Shown here: positions 41,511 to 56,100 of the stretch, piece after piece
How positions within the stretch are numbered: the first letter of the stretch is position 1
Layout of the letters: the number at the start of each line of letters is the position of its first letter
Origin: Brachionus manjavacas
Lineage: Eukaryota; Rotifera; Eurotatoria; Ploima; Brachionidae
NCBI GenBank assembly: GCA_019054805.1
Contig: JAHQIY010000030.1
Coordinates: forward strand, 496,001 to 560,000
DNA length: 64,000 nucleotides
Direction: 5' to 3'
Program-made: the position numbers and the translations under genes
The notes under the pieces: model-generated
What the model was told of the DNA's origin: nothing
The model's database searches: none
What the model saw: the letters and a program-made list of their open reading frames with translations, nothing else

Positions 41511-43848
41511 CTACTTCTTTCCCTATGAAATAATTGATTTACGAGGCGGGAATTTACTTATTTCCTTGGGTATTGACAACTTGAGTGACAAAGCGTTTAT
41601 TTTTTTCCTTTTTTTCTAACAGACAACATGATTTACGAGGCTTAAATTTACTAATCACTTTTCTTTTGGACAATTTGATTAACGATGCGTCAATTTAATA
41701 ATTTCGTTACTTGTAATGGACAAAGTGACAAAGCGTCCATTTTTTACCTTATTTTCTAATAGACAACATGATTAACGAGAGCTACATTTACTTTTTTCTT
41801 ACCTTATGTACTAATTGATTAACGAAGCGGGAATTTACCTATTTCCTTACTTATTGACAACTTGAGTGATAAAGCGTCAATTTTTTACCACATTTTCTAA
41901 TGGACAAAATGATTTACGAGGCTTTAATTGACTAATAACTTTTCCTTTGGACAATTTGATTAACGATGCGCCAATTTACTCTCTTCTTTACTTAAGGATA
42001 ATTTAAGTGACAAAGCGTCTATTTTTTACCTTATTTTCTAATGGACGACATGATTGACAAGTCCTCTATTTACTTTTTTCTTTCCTCTTGAACAAATTGA
42101 TTAATGAGGCGGGAATTTACTTATTCCTAATTATCCTTAAGAATTTACCTATTTCCTTACTGATTGACAACTTGAGTGACAAAGCTTCCATTTTTTACCT
42201 AATTTTCTAATGGACAACATGATTTACGAGACCTCCAATTACTTTTTTCTTTCCTTATTATTTAATTGATTAACAAGGCGGTAATTTACTTATTTCTTTA
42301 CATTTTGACAACTTGAGTGACAAAACGTCCATTTTTTACCTAATTTTCTAATAGACAATATCATTGACGAGACCTCCATTTATTTTTTTCTTTCCTCATG
42401 AACTAATTAATTAATGAGGCGGGAATTTACTAATTTCTTTACTTATAAACAATTTGAGTGACAAAGCGTCCATTTTTTAACACATTTTCTAATGGAAAAC
42501 TTTATTAACGATGCGTAAATTAACTGATTACTTTTCTTTTGGACAATTTGATTAACGATGCGTCATTTCACTTATTTCTTTACTTATGGACAATTTGAGT
42601 GACAAAGCAAACATTTTTTACCTCATTTTCTAATAGACAACATGATTGACGAGACCTCCATTTACTTTGTTCTTTCCTTGTGAACTAAATGATTGACTAG
42701 TCCTCCAATTACTTTTTTATTTACTAATGAACAACTTGAGTGACAAAGCGTCTTTTTGCCATTTTTTCTAATAAACAACTTGATTTACGAGGGGGTTATT
42801 TACTTATTTCTTTACAATTAAACAACTTGAGTGACAAAGCGTCCATTTTTTACCTTATTTTCTAATTGACAACATGATTGACGAGACCTCCAATTACTTT
42901 ATTCTTTCATTATTAACTAATTGATTAACGAGTCGTCAATTAACTTATTTCTTAACATTTTGATTACTTGAGTGACAAAGCGTCCTTTTTTTACCTTATT
43001 TTCTAATGGACAATTTGGTTAACGATTCGTCAATTTAATAATTTCGTTACTTGTAATTGACAAAGTGACAAAGCGTCCATTTTTTACCTTATTTTCTAAT
43101 AGACAACATGATTGACGAGACCTCCATTTACTTTGTTCTTTCCTTGTGAACTAAATGATTGACTAGTCCTCCAATTACTTTTTTATTTACTAATGAACAA
43201 CTTGAGTGACAAAGCGTCTTTTTTTTGCCATTTTTTCTAATTAACAACTTGATTTACGAGGGGGTTATTTACTTATTTCTTTACAATTAAACAACTTTGG
43301 TGACAAAGCGTCCATTTTTTACCTTATTTCTTAAAAGACAACATGATAGACGAGACCTCCATTTACTTTATTCTTTCCTTATTAACTAATTGATTAACGA
43401 GTCGTCAATTAACTTATTTCTTAACATGAGGCGGAAATTTACTTATTTCCTAACTTATTGACAAATTGAGTGACAAGGCGTCAATTTTTTTCCTTATTTT
43501 CTAATGGACGACGTGATTGACGAGTCCTCATATTATCTACTTCTTTCCCTATGAAATAATTTATTTACGAGGCGGGAATTTACTAATTACTTTACTTATA
43601 AACAATTTTAGTGACAAAGCGTCCATTTTTTACCTTATTTCCTAATGGACAACAAGATTAACGAGACCTTCATTTACTTTTTTCTTCCCTCATGATTAAA
43701 TTGATAAAAAAGGCGGTAATTTACTTATTTTTTAACTAATGAACAACTTAGGTGACAAAGCGTCCTTTTTTTACCTTATTTTCTAATGGGCAATTTGGTT
43801 AATGAGGCGGAAATTTACTTATTTCCTAACTTATTGACAAATTGAGTG

Positions 43849-44917
43849 ACAAGGCGTCAATTTTTTTCCTTATTTTTTAATGGACGACGTGATTGACGAG
43901 TCCTCAAATTACCTACTTCTTTCCCTATGATTTAGTTGATTTACGAGGCGGGAATTTACTTATTTCCTTCTTTATTGACAACTTGAGTGACAAAGCGTTT
44001 ATTTTTTACCTTATTTTCTAATGTACAAAATGATTGACGAGACTTCTATTTACTTTGTTCTTTCCTTGTGAACTAAATGATTAATGAGGCGGTAATTTAC
44101 TTATTTCTTTACTTATTGACAAATTGAGTGACAAAGCGCCCATTTTTTACCACATTTTCTAATGGACAACATGATTTAGGAGGCTTTAATTGACTAATAA
44201 CTTTTCTTATGGACAATTTGAATAACGATGCGTCAATTTACTTATTTCTTCACTTAAGGACAATTCTAGTGAAAAAGCGTCTATTTTTTACCTTATTTTG
44301 CAAATGGACGACATGATTGACGAGTCCTCCAATTACTTTTTTCTTTCCTTATTAACTAATTGATTAACGAGGCGTCAATTTACTTATTTCCTTACTTATT
44401 GGCATTTTGAGTACAAAGCGTCTATTTTTTACCTTATTTTCTAATGTACGACGTGATTGACGAGTCCTCAAATTACCTTCTTCTTTCCCTATGATTTAAT
44501 TGATTTACGAGGCTGGAATTTACTTATTTCCTTCTTTTTTGACAACTTGAGTGACAAAGCGTTTATTTTTTACCTTATTTTCTAATGTACAAAATGATTG
44601 ACGAGACCTCCATTTACTTTTTTCTTTCCTAATGAATTAATTGATTTACGAAGCGTCAATTTACTTATTTCTTTAATTTTTGAAAACTTGAGTGACAAAG
44701 CAAACATTTTTTACCTCATTTTCTAATAGAAAACATGATTGACGAGACCTCCATTTAAATTGTTCTTTCCTTGTGAACTAAATGATTAATGAGGCGGGAA
44801 TTTACTTATTTTTTAACTAATTGACAACTTGAGTTACAAAGCGTCCATTTTTTACCTTATTTTCTAATAGACAATATCATTGACGAGACCTCCATTTACT
44901 TTTTTCTTTCCTCATGA
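43849..44917 (+). repeat. ~1.07-kb segmental duplication, copy 1
   Basis: Matches 46,101-47,169 at a constant offset of 2252 bp, about 48 monomers or 16 trimers. The offset was checked at ACAAGGCGTCAA near the start and at TGACGAGACC near the end. Confidence 0.8.
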
Positions 44918-46100
44918 ACTAATTGATTAATGAGGCGGGAATTTACTAATTTCTTTACTTATAAACAAATTGAGTGACAAAGCGTCCATTTTTTATCACA
45001 TTTTCTAATGAACAACATGATTTAGGAGGCTTTAATTGACTGATAACTTTTCTTATGGACAATTTGAATAACGATGCGTCAATTTACTTATTTCTTCACT
45101 TAAGGACAATTTAAGTGACAAAGCGTCTATTTTTTACCTTATTTTCAAATGGACAACATGATTAACGAGACCTTCATTTACTTTTTTCTTTCCTTATGAT
45201 TTAATTGATTAACAAGGCGGTATTTCACTTATTTCTTTACATTTTGACAACTTGAGTGACAAAACGTCCATTTTCTACCTTATTTTCTAAAAGACAATAT
45301 CATTGACGAGACCTCCATTTACTTTTTCTTTCCTCATGAACAGCTTGATTTACGAGGCATCATTTACTTATTTTTTAACTTATTGACAACTTGAGTGACA
45401 AAGAGTCCATTTTTTACCTTATTTCCTAATGGACAACATGATATACGAGACCTTCATTTAGTTTTTTCTTTCCTTATGAACTAATTGATTAAGGAAGCGG
45501 GAATTTACCTATTTCCTTACTGATTGACAACTTGAGTGATAAAGCTTCCATTTTTTACCTAATTTTCTAATGGACAACATGATTAACGAGACCTCCATTT
45601 ACTTTTTTCTTTCCACATGAACTAATTGATAAATGAGGCGGGAATTTACTAATTTCTTTACTTATAAACAATTTGAGTGACAAAGCGTCCATTTTTTACC
45701 TTATTTCCTAATGGACAACATGATTAACGAGACCTTCATTTACTTTTTCTTTCCTTATGATTTAATTGATTAACAAGGCGGTAATTTACTTATTTCTTTA
45801 CATTTTGACAATTTGAGTGACAAAACGTCCATTTTTTACCTTATTTTCTAATAGACAATATCATTGACGAGACCTCCATTTACTTTTTCTTTCCTCATGA
45901 ACTAATTGATTAATGAGGCGGGAATTTACTAATTTCTGTACTAATGGATAATTTAAGTGACAAAGCGTCTTTTTTTTACTTTATTTTCTAATGGACTACA
46001 TGATTGACGAGTCCTCTTTTTACTCTTTTCTTTCTTTATGATTTAATTGATTAACAAGGCGGTATTTCACTTATTTCTTTACATTTTGACAACTTGAGTG

Positions 46101-47169
46101 ACAAGGCGTCAATTTTTTTCCTTATTTTTTAATGGACGACGTGATTGACGAGTCCTCAAATTACCTACTTCTTTCCCTATGATTTAGTTGATTTACGAGG
46201 CGGGAATTTACTTATTTCCTTCTTTATTGACAACTTGAGTGACAAAGCGTTTATTTTTTACCTTATTTTCTAATGTACAAAATGATTGACGAGACTTCTA
46301 TTTACTTTGTTCTTTCCTTGTGAACTAAATGATTAATGAGGCGGTAATTTACTTATTTCTTTACTTATTGACAAATTGAGTGACAAAGCGCCCATTTTTT
46401 ACCACATTTTCTAATGGACAACATGATTTAGGAGGCTTTAATTGACTTATAACTTTTCTTATGGACAATTTGAATAACGATGCATCAATTTACTTATTTC
46501 TTCACTTAAGGACAATTCAAGTGAAAAAGCGTCTATTTTTTACCTTATTTTGCAAATGGACGACATGATTGACGAGTCCTCCAATTACTTTTTTCTTTCC
46601 TTATTAACTAATTGATTAACGAGGCGTCAATTTACTTATTTCCTTACTTATTGGCATTTTGAGTACAAAGCGTCTATTTTTTACCTTATTTTCTAATGTA
46701 CGACGTGATTGACGAGTCCTCAAATTACCTTCTTCTTTCCCTATGATTTAATTGATTTACGAGGCTGGAATTTACTTATTTCCTTCTTTTTTGACAACTT
46801 GAGTGACAAAGCGTTTATTTTTTACCTTATTTTCTAATGTACAAAATGATTGACGAGACCTCCATTTACTTTTTTCTTTCCTAATGAATTAATTGATTTA
46901 CGAAGCGTCAATTTACTTATTTCTTTAATTTTTGAAAACTTGAGTGACAAAGCAAACATTTTTTACCTCATTTTCTAATAGAAAACATGATTGACGAGAC
47001 CTCCATTTACTTTGTTCTTTCCTTGTGAACTAAATGATTAATGAGGCGGGAATTTACTTATTTTTTAACTAATTGACAACTTGAGTTACAAAGCGTCCAT
47101 TTTTTACCTTATTTTCTAATAGACAATATCATTGACGAGACCTCCATTTACTTTTTTCTTTCCTCATGA
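46101..47169 (+). repeat. ~1.07-kb segmental duplication, copy 2
   Basis: Second copy of 43,849-44,917. It diverges just after CCTCATGAA, where this copy reads ATAATTG and the other CTAATTG. Confidence 0.8.
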
Positions 47170-48150
47170 AATAATTGATTTACAAGGCGGTAATTTACTT
47201 ATTTCTTTACTTATTGACAAATTGAGTGATAAAGCGTACATTTTTTATCACATTTTCTAATGAACAACATGATTTAGGAGGCTTTAATTGACTGATAACT
47301 TTTCTTATGGACAATTTGAATAACGATGCGTCAATTTACTTATTTCTTCACTTAAGGACAATTTAAGTGACAAAGCGTCTATTTTTTACCTTATTTTCAA
47401 ATGGACGACATGATTGACGAGTCCTCCAATTACTTTTTTCTTTCCTTATTAACTAATTGATTAACGAGGCGTCAATTTACTTATTTCCTTACTTGTTGGC
47501 ATTTTGAGTGACAAAGCCTCCATTTTTTAACACATTTTCTAATGGACAACTTTATTAACGATGCGTAAATTAACTGATTACTTTTCTTTTGGACAATTTG
47601 ATTAACGATCAGTCATTTTACTTATTTCTTTACTTATGGACAATTTGAGTGACAAAGCGTCTATTTTTTACCTTATTTTCTAATGTACGACGTGATTGAC
47701 GAGTCCTCCAATTACCTACTTCTTTCCCTATGATTTAATTGATTTACGAGGCGGGAATTTACTTATTTCCTTCTTTTTTGACAACTTGAGCGACAAAGCG
47801 TTTATTTTTTACCTTATTTTCTAATGTAAAAAATGATTGACGAGACCTCCATTTACTTTTTTCTTTCCTAATGAATTAATTGATTTACGAAGCGTCAATT
47901 TACTTATTTCTTTAATTTTTGAAAACTTGAGTGACAAAGCAAACATTTTTTACCTCATTTTCTAATAGACAACATGATTGACGAGACCTCCATTTAAATT
48001 GTTTTTTCCTTGTGAACTAAATGATTAATGAGGCGGGAATTTACTTATTTTTTAACTAATTGACAACTTGAGTGACAAAGCGTCCATTTTTTACCTTATT
48101 TTCTAATAGACAATATCATTGACGAGACCTCCATTTACTTTTTTCTTTCC
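47164..48150 (+). repeat. 987-bp higher-order repeat, copy 1
   Basis: Directly followed by a second copy at an exact offset of 987 bp = 21 x 47 (7 trimers). The offset was checked at TATTTCTTCA (47,341/48,328), CAATTTGAGT (47,641/48,628) and AAACATTTTT (47,941/48,928). Shorter or extended copies begin near 49,280, 50,945 and 52,070. Marker spacings are 987, 1128, 1663 and 1128 bp, of which 1128 = 24 x 47. Confidence 0.85.
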
Positions 48151-49137
48151 TCATGAAATAATTGATTTACAAGGCGGTAATTTACTTATTTCTTTACTTA
48201 TTGACAAATTGAGTGATAAAGCGTACATTTTTTATCACATTTTCTAATGAACAACATGATTTAGGAGGCTTTAATTGACTGATAACTTTTCTTATGGACA
48301 ATTTGAATAACGATGCGTCAATTTACTTATTTCTTCACTTAAGGACAATTTAAGTGACAAAGCGTCTATTTTTTACCTTATTTTCAAATGGACGACATGA
48401 TTGACGAGTCCTCCAATTACTTTTTTCTTTCCTTATTAACTAATTGATTAACGAGGCGTCAATTTACTTATTTCCTTACTTGTTGGCATTTTGAGTAACA
48501 AAGCCTCCATTTTTTAACACATTTTCTAATGGACAACTTTATTAACGATGCGTAAATTAACTGATTACTTTTCTTTTGGACAATTTGATTAACGATCAGT
48601 CATTTTACTTATTTCTTTACTTATGGGCAATTTGAGTGACAAAGCGTCTATTTTCTACCTTATTTTCTAATGTACGACGTGATTGACGAGTCCTCCAATT
48701 ACCTACTTCTTTCCCTATGATTTAATTGATTTACGAGGCGGGAATTTATTTATTTCCTTCTTTTTTGACAACTTGAGTGACAAAGCATTTATTTTTTACC
48801 TTATTTTCTAATGTAAAAAATGATTGACGAGACCTCCATTTACTTTTTTCTTTCCTAATGAATTAATTGATTTACGAAGCGTCAATTTACTTATTTCTTT
48901 AATTTTTGAAAACTTGAGTGACAAAGCAAACATTTTTTACCTCATTTTCTAATAGACAACATGATTGACGAGACCTCCATTTAAATTGTTTTTTCCTTGT
49001 GAACTAAATGATTAATGAGGCGGGAATTTACTTATTTTTTAACTAATTGACAACTTGAGTGACAAAGCGTCCATTTTTTACCTTATTTTCTAATAGACAA
49101 TATCATTGACGAGACCTCCATTTACTTTTTTCTTTCC
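48151..49137 (+). repeat. 987-bp higher-order repeat, copy 2
   Basis: Near-identical tandem copy of 47,164-48,150, with a few substitutions such as TATGGACAATT to TATGGGCAATT. Confidence 0.85.
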
Positions 49138-52100
49138 TCATGAACTAATTGATTAATGAGGCGGGAATTTACTAATTTCTTTACTTATAAACAAATTGAG
49201 TGACAAAGCGTCCATTTTTTACCTTATTTCCTAATGGACAACATGATTAACGAGACCTTCATTTACTTTTTTCTTTCCTAATGAACTAATTGATTTACAA
49301 GGCGGTAATTTACTTATTTCTTTACTTATTGACAAATTGAGTGATAAAGCGTACATTTTTTATCACATTTTCTAATGAACAACATGATTTAGGAGGCTTT
49401 AATTGACTGATAACTTTTCTTATGGACAATTTGAATAACGATGCGTCAATTTACTTATTTCTTCACTTAAGGACAATTTAAGTGACAAGGCGTCTATTTT
49501 TTACCTTATTTTCAAATGGACGACATGATTGACGAGTCCTCCAATTACTTTTTTCTTTCCTTATTAACTAATTGATTAACGAGGCGTCAATTTACTTATT
49601 TCCTTACTTGTTGGCATTTTGAGTGACAAAGCCTCCATTTTTTAACACATTTTCTAATGGACAACTTTATTAACGATGCGTAAATTAACTGATTACTTTT
49701 CTTTTGGACAATTTGATTAACGATGCGTCATTTTACTTATTTCTTTACTTATGGACAATTTATAATTAATAAAGACAACATGATTGACGAGACCTCCATT
49801 TACTTTGTTCTTTCCTTGTGAACTAAATGATTGACTAGTCCTCCAATTACTTTTTTATTTACTAATGAACAACTTGAGTGACAAAGCGTCTTTTTTTGCC
49901 ATTTTTTCTAATAAACAACTTGATTTACGAGGGGGTTATTTACTTATTTCTTTACAATTAAACAACTTTGGTGACAAAGCGTCCATTTTTTACCTTATTT
50001 CTTAAAAGACAACTTGATAGACGAGACCTCCATTTACTTTATTCTTTCCTTATTAACTAATTGATTAACGAGTCGTCAATTAACTTATTTCTTAACATTT
50101 TGATTACTTGAGTGACAAAGCGTCCTTTTTTTACCTTATTTTCTAGTGGACAATTCGGTTAATGAGGCGGAAATTTACTTATTTCCTAACTTATTGACAA
50201 ATTGAGTGACAAGGCGTCAATTTTTTTCCTTATTTTCTAATGGACGACGTGATTGACGAGTCCTCATATTACCTACTTCTTTCCCTATGAAATAATTTAT
50301 TTACGAGGCGGGAATTTACTAATTACTTTACTTATAAACAATTTTAGTGACAAAGCGTCCATTTTTTACCTTATTTCCTAATGAACAACAAGATTAACGA
50401 GACCTTCATTTACTTTTTTCTTCCCTTATGATAAAATTGATTAAAAAGGCGGTAATTTACTTATTTTTTAACTAATGAACAACTTGAGTGACAAAGCGTC
50501 CTTTTTTTACCTTATTTTCTAATGGACAATTTGGTTAATGAGGCGGAAATTTACTTATTTCCTAACTTATTGACAAATTGAGTGACAAGGCGTCAATTTT
50601 TTTCCTTATTTTTTAATATACGACGTGATTGACGAGTCCTCAAATTACCTACTTCTTTCCCTATGATTTAGTTGATTTACGAGGCGGGAATTTACTTATT
50701 TCCTTCTTTATTGACAACTTGAGTGACAAAGCGTTTATTTTTTACCTTATTTTCTAATGTACAAAATGATTGACGAGACTTCTATTTACTTTGTTCTTTC
50801 CTTGTGAACTAAATGATTAATGAGGCGGGAATTTACTAATTTCTTTACTTATAAACAAATTGAGTGACAAAGCGTCCATTTTTTACCTTATTTCCTAATG
50901 GACAACATGATTAACGAGACCTTCATTTACTTTTTTCTTTCCTAATGAACTAATTGATTTACAAGGCGGTAATTTACTTATTTCTTTACTTATTGACAAA
51001 TTGAGTGATAAAGCGTACATTTTTTATCACATTTTCTAATGGACAACATGATTTAGGAGGCTTTAATTGACTGATAACTTTTCTTATGGACAATTTGAAT
51101 AACGATGCGTCAATTTACTTATTTCTTCACTTATGGACAATTTAAGTGACAAAGTGTCTATTTTTTACCTTATTTTCAAATGGACGACATGATTGACGAG
51201 TCCTCCAATTACTTTTTTCTTTCCTTATTAACTAATTGATTAACGAGGCGTCAATTTACTTATTTCCTTACTTATTGGCATTTTGAGTACAAAGCGTCCA
51301 TTTTTTAAACACATTTTCTAATGGACAACTTTATTAACGATGCGTAAATTAACTGATTACTTTTCTTTTGGACAATTTGATTAACGATCAGTCATTTTAC
51401 TTATTTCTTTACTTATGGGCAATTTGAGTGACAAAGCGTCTATTTTTTACCTTATTTTCTAATGTACGACGTGATTGACGAGTCCTCCAATTACCTACTT
51501 CTTTCCCTATGATTTAATTGATTTACGAGGCGGGAATTTACTTAGTTCCTTCTTTTTTGACAACTTGAGTGACAAAGCGTTTATTTTTTACCTTATTTTC
51601 TAATGTAAAAAATGATTGACGAGACCTCCATTTACTTTTTTCTTTCCTAATGAATTAATTGATTTACGAAGCGTCAATTTACTTATTTCTTTAATTTTTG
51701 AAAACTTGAGTGACAAAGCAAAATTTTTTACCTCATTTTCTAATAGACAACATGATTGACGAGACCTCCATTTAAATTGTTCTTTCCTTGTGAACTAAAT
51801 GATTAATGAGGCGGGAATTTACTTATTTTTTAACTAATTGACAACTTGAGTGACAAAGCGTCCATTTTTTACCTTATTTTCTAATAGACAATATCATTGA
51901 CGAGACCTCCATTTACTTTTTTCTTTCCTCATGAACTAATTGATTAATGAGGCGGGAATTTACTAATTTCTTTACTTATAAACAAATTGAGTGACAAAGC
52001 GTCCATTTTTTACCTTATTTCCTAATGGACAACATGATTAACGAGACCTTCATTTACTTTTTTCTTTCCTAATGAAATAATTGATTTACAAGGCGGTAAT

Positions 52101-53100
52101 TTACTTATTTCTTTACTTATTGACAAATTGAGTGATAAAGCGTACATTTTTTATCACATTTTCTAATGAACAACATGATTTAGGAGGCTTTAATTGACTG
52201 ATAACTTTTCTTATGGACAATTTGAATAACGATGCGTCAATTTACTTATTTCTTCACTTAAGGACAATTTAAGTGACAAAGCGTCTATTTTTTACCTTAT
52301 TTTCAAATGGACGACATGATTGACGAGTCCTCCAATTACTTTTTTCTTTCCTTATTAACTAATTGATTAACGAGGCGTCAATTTACTTATTTCCTTACTT
52401 GTTGGCATTTTGAGTGACAAAGCCTCCATTTTTTAACACATTTTCTAATGGACAACTTTATTAACGATCCGTAAATTAACTGATTACTTTTCTTTTGGAC
52501 AATTTGATTAACGATGCGTCATTTTACTTATTTCTTTACTTATGGACAATTTATAATTAATAAAGACAACATGATTGACGAGACCTCCATTTACTTTGTT
52601 CTTTCCTTGTGAACTAAATGATTGACTAGTCCTCCAATTACTTTTTTATTTACTAATGAACAACTTGAGTGACAAAGCGTCTTTTTTTTGCCATTTTTTC
52701 TAATAAACAACTTGATTTACGAGGGGGTTATTTACTTATTTCTTTACAATTAAACAACTTTGGTGACAAAGCGTCCATTTTTTACCTTATTTCTTAAAAG
52801 ACAACTTGATAGACGAGACCTCCATTTACTTTATTCTTTCCTTTTTAACTAATTGATTAACGAGTCGTCAATTAACTTATTTCTTAACATTTTAATAACT
52901 TGAGTGACAATGCGAACATTTTTTACCTTATTTTCTAATAAACAACATGATTGACGAGACCTCCATTTACTTTTTTATTTACTAATGAACAACTTGAGTG
53001 ACAAAGCGTCCTTTTTTTACCTTATTTTCTAATGGACAATTTGGTTAATGAGGCGGTAATTTTCTTATTTCCTAACTTATTGACAAATTGAGTGACAAGG

Positions 53101-56100
53101 CGTCAATTTTTTTCCTCATTTTCTAATGGACGACGTGATTGACGAGTCCTCATATTACCTACTTCTTTCCCTTTGAAATAATTTATTTACGAGGCGGGAA
53201 TTTACTAATTACTTTACTTATAAACAATTTAAGTGACAAAGCGTCCATTTTTTACCACATTTTCTATTGGACAACTTTATTAACGATGCGTAAATTAACT
53301 GATTACTTTTCTTTTGGACAATTTGATTAACGATGCGTCATTTTACTTATTTCTTTACTTATGGACAATTTGAGTGACAAAGCGTCTATTTTTTACCTTA
53401 TTTTCTAATGGACACCTTTATTTACGATGCGTAAATTAACTGATTACTTTTCTTTTGGACAATTTGATTAACGATGCGTCATTTTACATATTTCTTTACT
53501 TATGGACAATTTGAGTGACAAAGCGTCCATTTTTTACCTTATTTTCTAATGAACGACGTGATTGACGAGTCCTCAAATTACCTTCTACTTTCCCTATGAA
53601 ATAATTGATTTACGAGGCGAGAATTTACTTATTTCCTTACTTATTGACAACTTAAGTGACAAAGCGTTTATTTATTACCTTTTTTTCTAACAGACAACAT
53701 GATTTACGAAGCTTTAATTTACTAATCACTTATCTTATGGACAATTTGATTAACGATGCGTCAATTTACTAATTTCTTTACTTATTTACAACTTGAGTGA
53801 CAAAGCGTCCATTCTTACCACATTTTCTAATGGACAACTTTATTAACGATTCGTAAATTAACTGATTACTTTTCTTTTGGACAATTTGATTAACGATGCG
53901 TCATTTTACTTATTTCTTTACTTATGGACAATTTGAGTGACAAAGCCTCCATTTTTTAACACATTTTCTAATGGACAACTTTATTAACGATGCGTAAATT
54001 AACTGATTACTTTTCTTTTGGACAATTTGATTAACGATGCGTCATTTTACATATTTCCTTACTTATTGACTACTTGAGTGACAAAGCGTCCATTTTTTAC
54101 CTTATTTTCTAATAGACAATATCATTGACGAGACCTCCATTTACTTTTTTCTTTCCTCATGAACTAATTGATTAACAAGGTGGTAATTTACTTATTTCTT
54201 TACTTATTGACAAATTGAGTGAAAAAGCGTCTATTTTTTACCTTATTTTCAAATGGACGACATGATTGGCGAGTCCTCCAATTATTTTTTTCTTTCCTTA
54301 TTAACTAATTGATTAACGAGGCGTCAATTTACTTATTTCCTTACTTATTGACAACTTAAGTGACAAAGCGTTTATTTTTTACCTTTTTTTCTAAAAGACA
54401 ACATGATTTACGAAGCTTAAATTTACTAATCACTTATCTTATGGACAATTTGATTAACGATGCGTCAATTTACTAATTTCTTTACTTATTTACAACTTGA
54501 GTGACAAAGCGTCCATTCTTACCACATTTTCTAATGGACAACTTTATTAACGATTCGTAAATTAACTGATTACTTTTCTTTTGGACAATTTGATTAACGA
54601 TGCGTCATTTTACTTATTTCTTTACTTATGGACAATTTGAGTGACAAAGCGTCTATTTTTTACCTTATTTTCTAATGGACACCTTTATTAACGATGCGTA
54701 AATTAACTGATTACTTTTCTTTTGGACAATTTGATTAACGATGCGTCATTTTACATATTTCTTTACTTATGGACAATTTGAGTGACAAAGCGTCTATTTT
54801 TTACCTTATTTTCTAATAGACGACGTGATTGACGAGTCCTCAAATTACCTTCTTCTTTCCCTATGATTTAATTAATTAACGAGGCGTGAATTTACTTATT
54901 TCCTTACTTATTGACAACTTGAGTGACAAAGCGTCCATTTTTTACCTTATTTTCTAAAAGACAACATGATTAACGAGACCTTCATTTACTTTTTTCTTTC
55001 CTTATGAACTAATTGATTAACAAGGCGGTAATTTACTTATTTCTTTACTTATGGACAATTTGAGTGACAAAGCGTCTATTTTTTACCTTATTTTCTAATG
55101 GACACCTTTATTTACGATGCGTAAATTAACTGATTACTTTTCTTTTGGACAATTTGATTAACGATGCGTCATTTTACATATTTCTTTACTTATGGACAAT
55201 TTGAGTGACAAAGCGTCTATTTTTTACCTTATTTTCTAATGGACACCTTTATTTACGATGCGTAAATTAACTGATTACTTTTCTTTTGGACAATTTGATT
55301 AACGATGCGTCATTTTACATATTTCTTTACTTATGGACAATTTGAGTGACAAAGCGTCTATTTTTTACCTTATTTTCTAATAGACGACGTGATTGACGAG
55401 TCCTCAAATTACCTACTTCTTTCCCTATGATTTAATTAATTAACGAGGCGTGAATTTACTTATTTCCTTACTTATTGACAACTTGAGTGACAAAGCGTCC
55501 ATTTTTTACCTTATTTTCTAATAGACAATATCATTGACCTCCATCAACTTTTTTTTCTTTCCTCATGAACTAATTGATTAATGAGGCGGGAATTTACTAA
55601 TTTCTTTACTTATAAACAAATTGAGTGACAAAGCAAACATTTTTTACCTCATTTTCTAATAGACAACATGATTGACGAGACCTGCATTTACTTTGTTCTT
55701 TCCTTGTGAACTAAATGATTGACTAGTCCTCCAATTACTTTTTTATTTACTAATGAACAACTTGAGTGACAAAGCGTCTTTTTTTTGCCATTTTTTCTAA
55801 TAAACAACTTGATTTACGAGGGGGTTATTTTCTTATTTCTTTACAATTAAACAACTTTGGTGACAAAGCGTCTATTTTTTACCTTATTTCATAAAAGACA
55901 ACATGATAGACGAGACCTCCATTTACTTTATTCTTTCCTTATTAACTAATTGATAAACGAGTCGTCAATTAACTTATTTCTTCACTTATGGACAATTTAA
56001 GTGACAAAGCGTCCATTTTTTACCTTATTTTCTAATCGACAACATGTTTTACGATGCTTTAATTATCTAATAACTTTTCTTATGGACAATTTGATTAACG

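Larger units (their letters stand above)
41511..53100. repeat. Satellite domain 6: older, diverged monomers with large duplications
   Basis: No gene. Monomers are more diverse than in domain 5, for example GACGACGTGATTGACGAGTC, GATTTAGGAGGCTTTAATTG, GATTTACGAGGGGGTTATTT and GAATAACGATGCGTCAATTT. Large blocks are nevertheless duplicated with few changes, as listed separately. A copy of domain-5 sequence reappears at ~45,150-46,080. Out-of-phase joins, which look like deletion scars, occur at ~42,130, ~43,430, 49,762 and 52,552. Confidence 0.88.
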
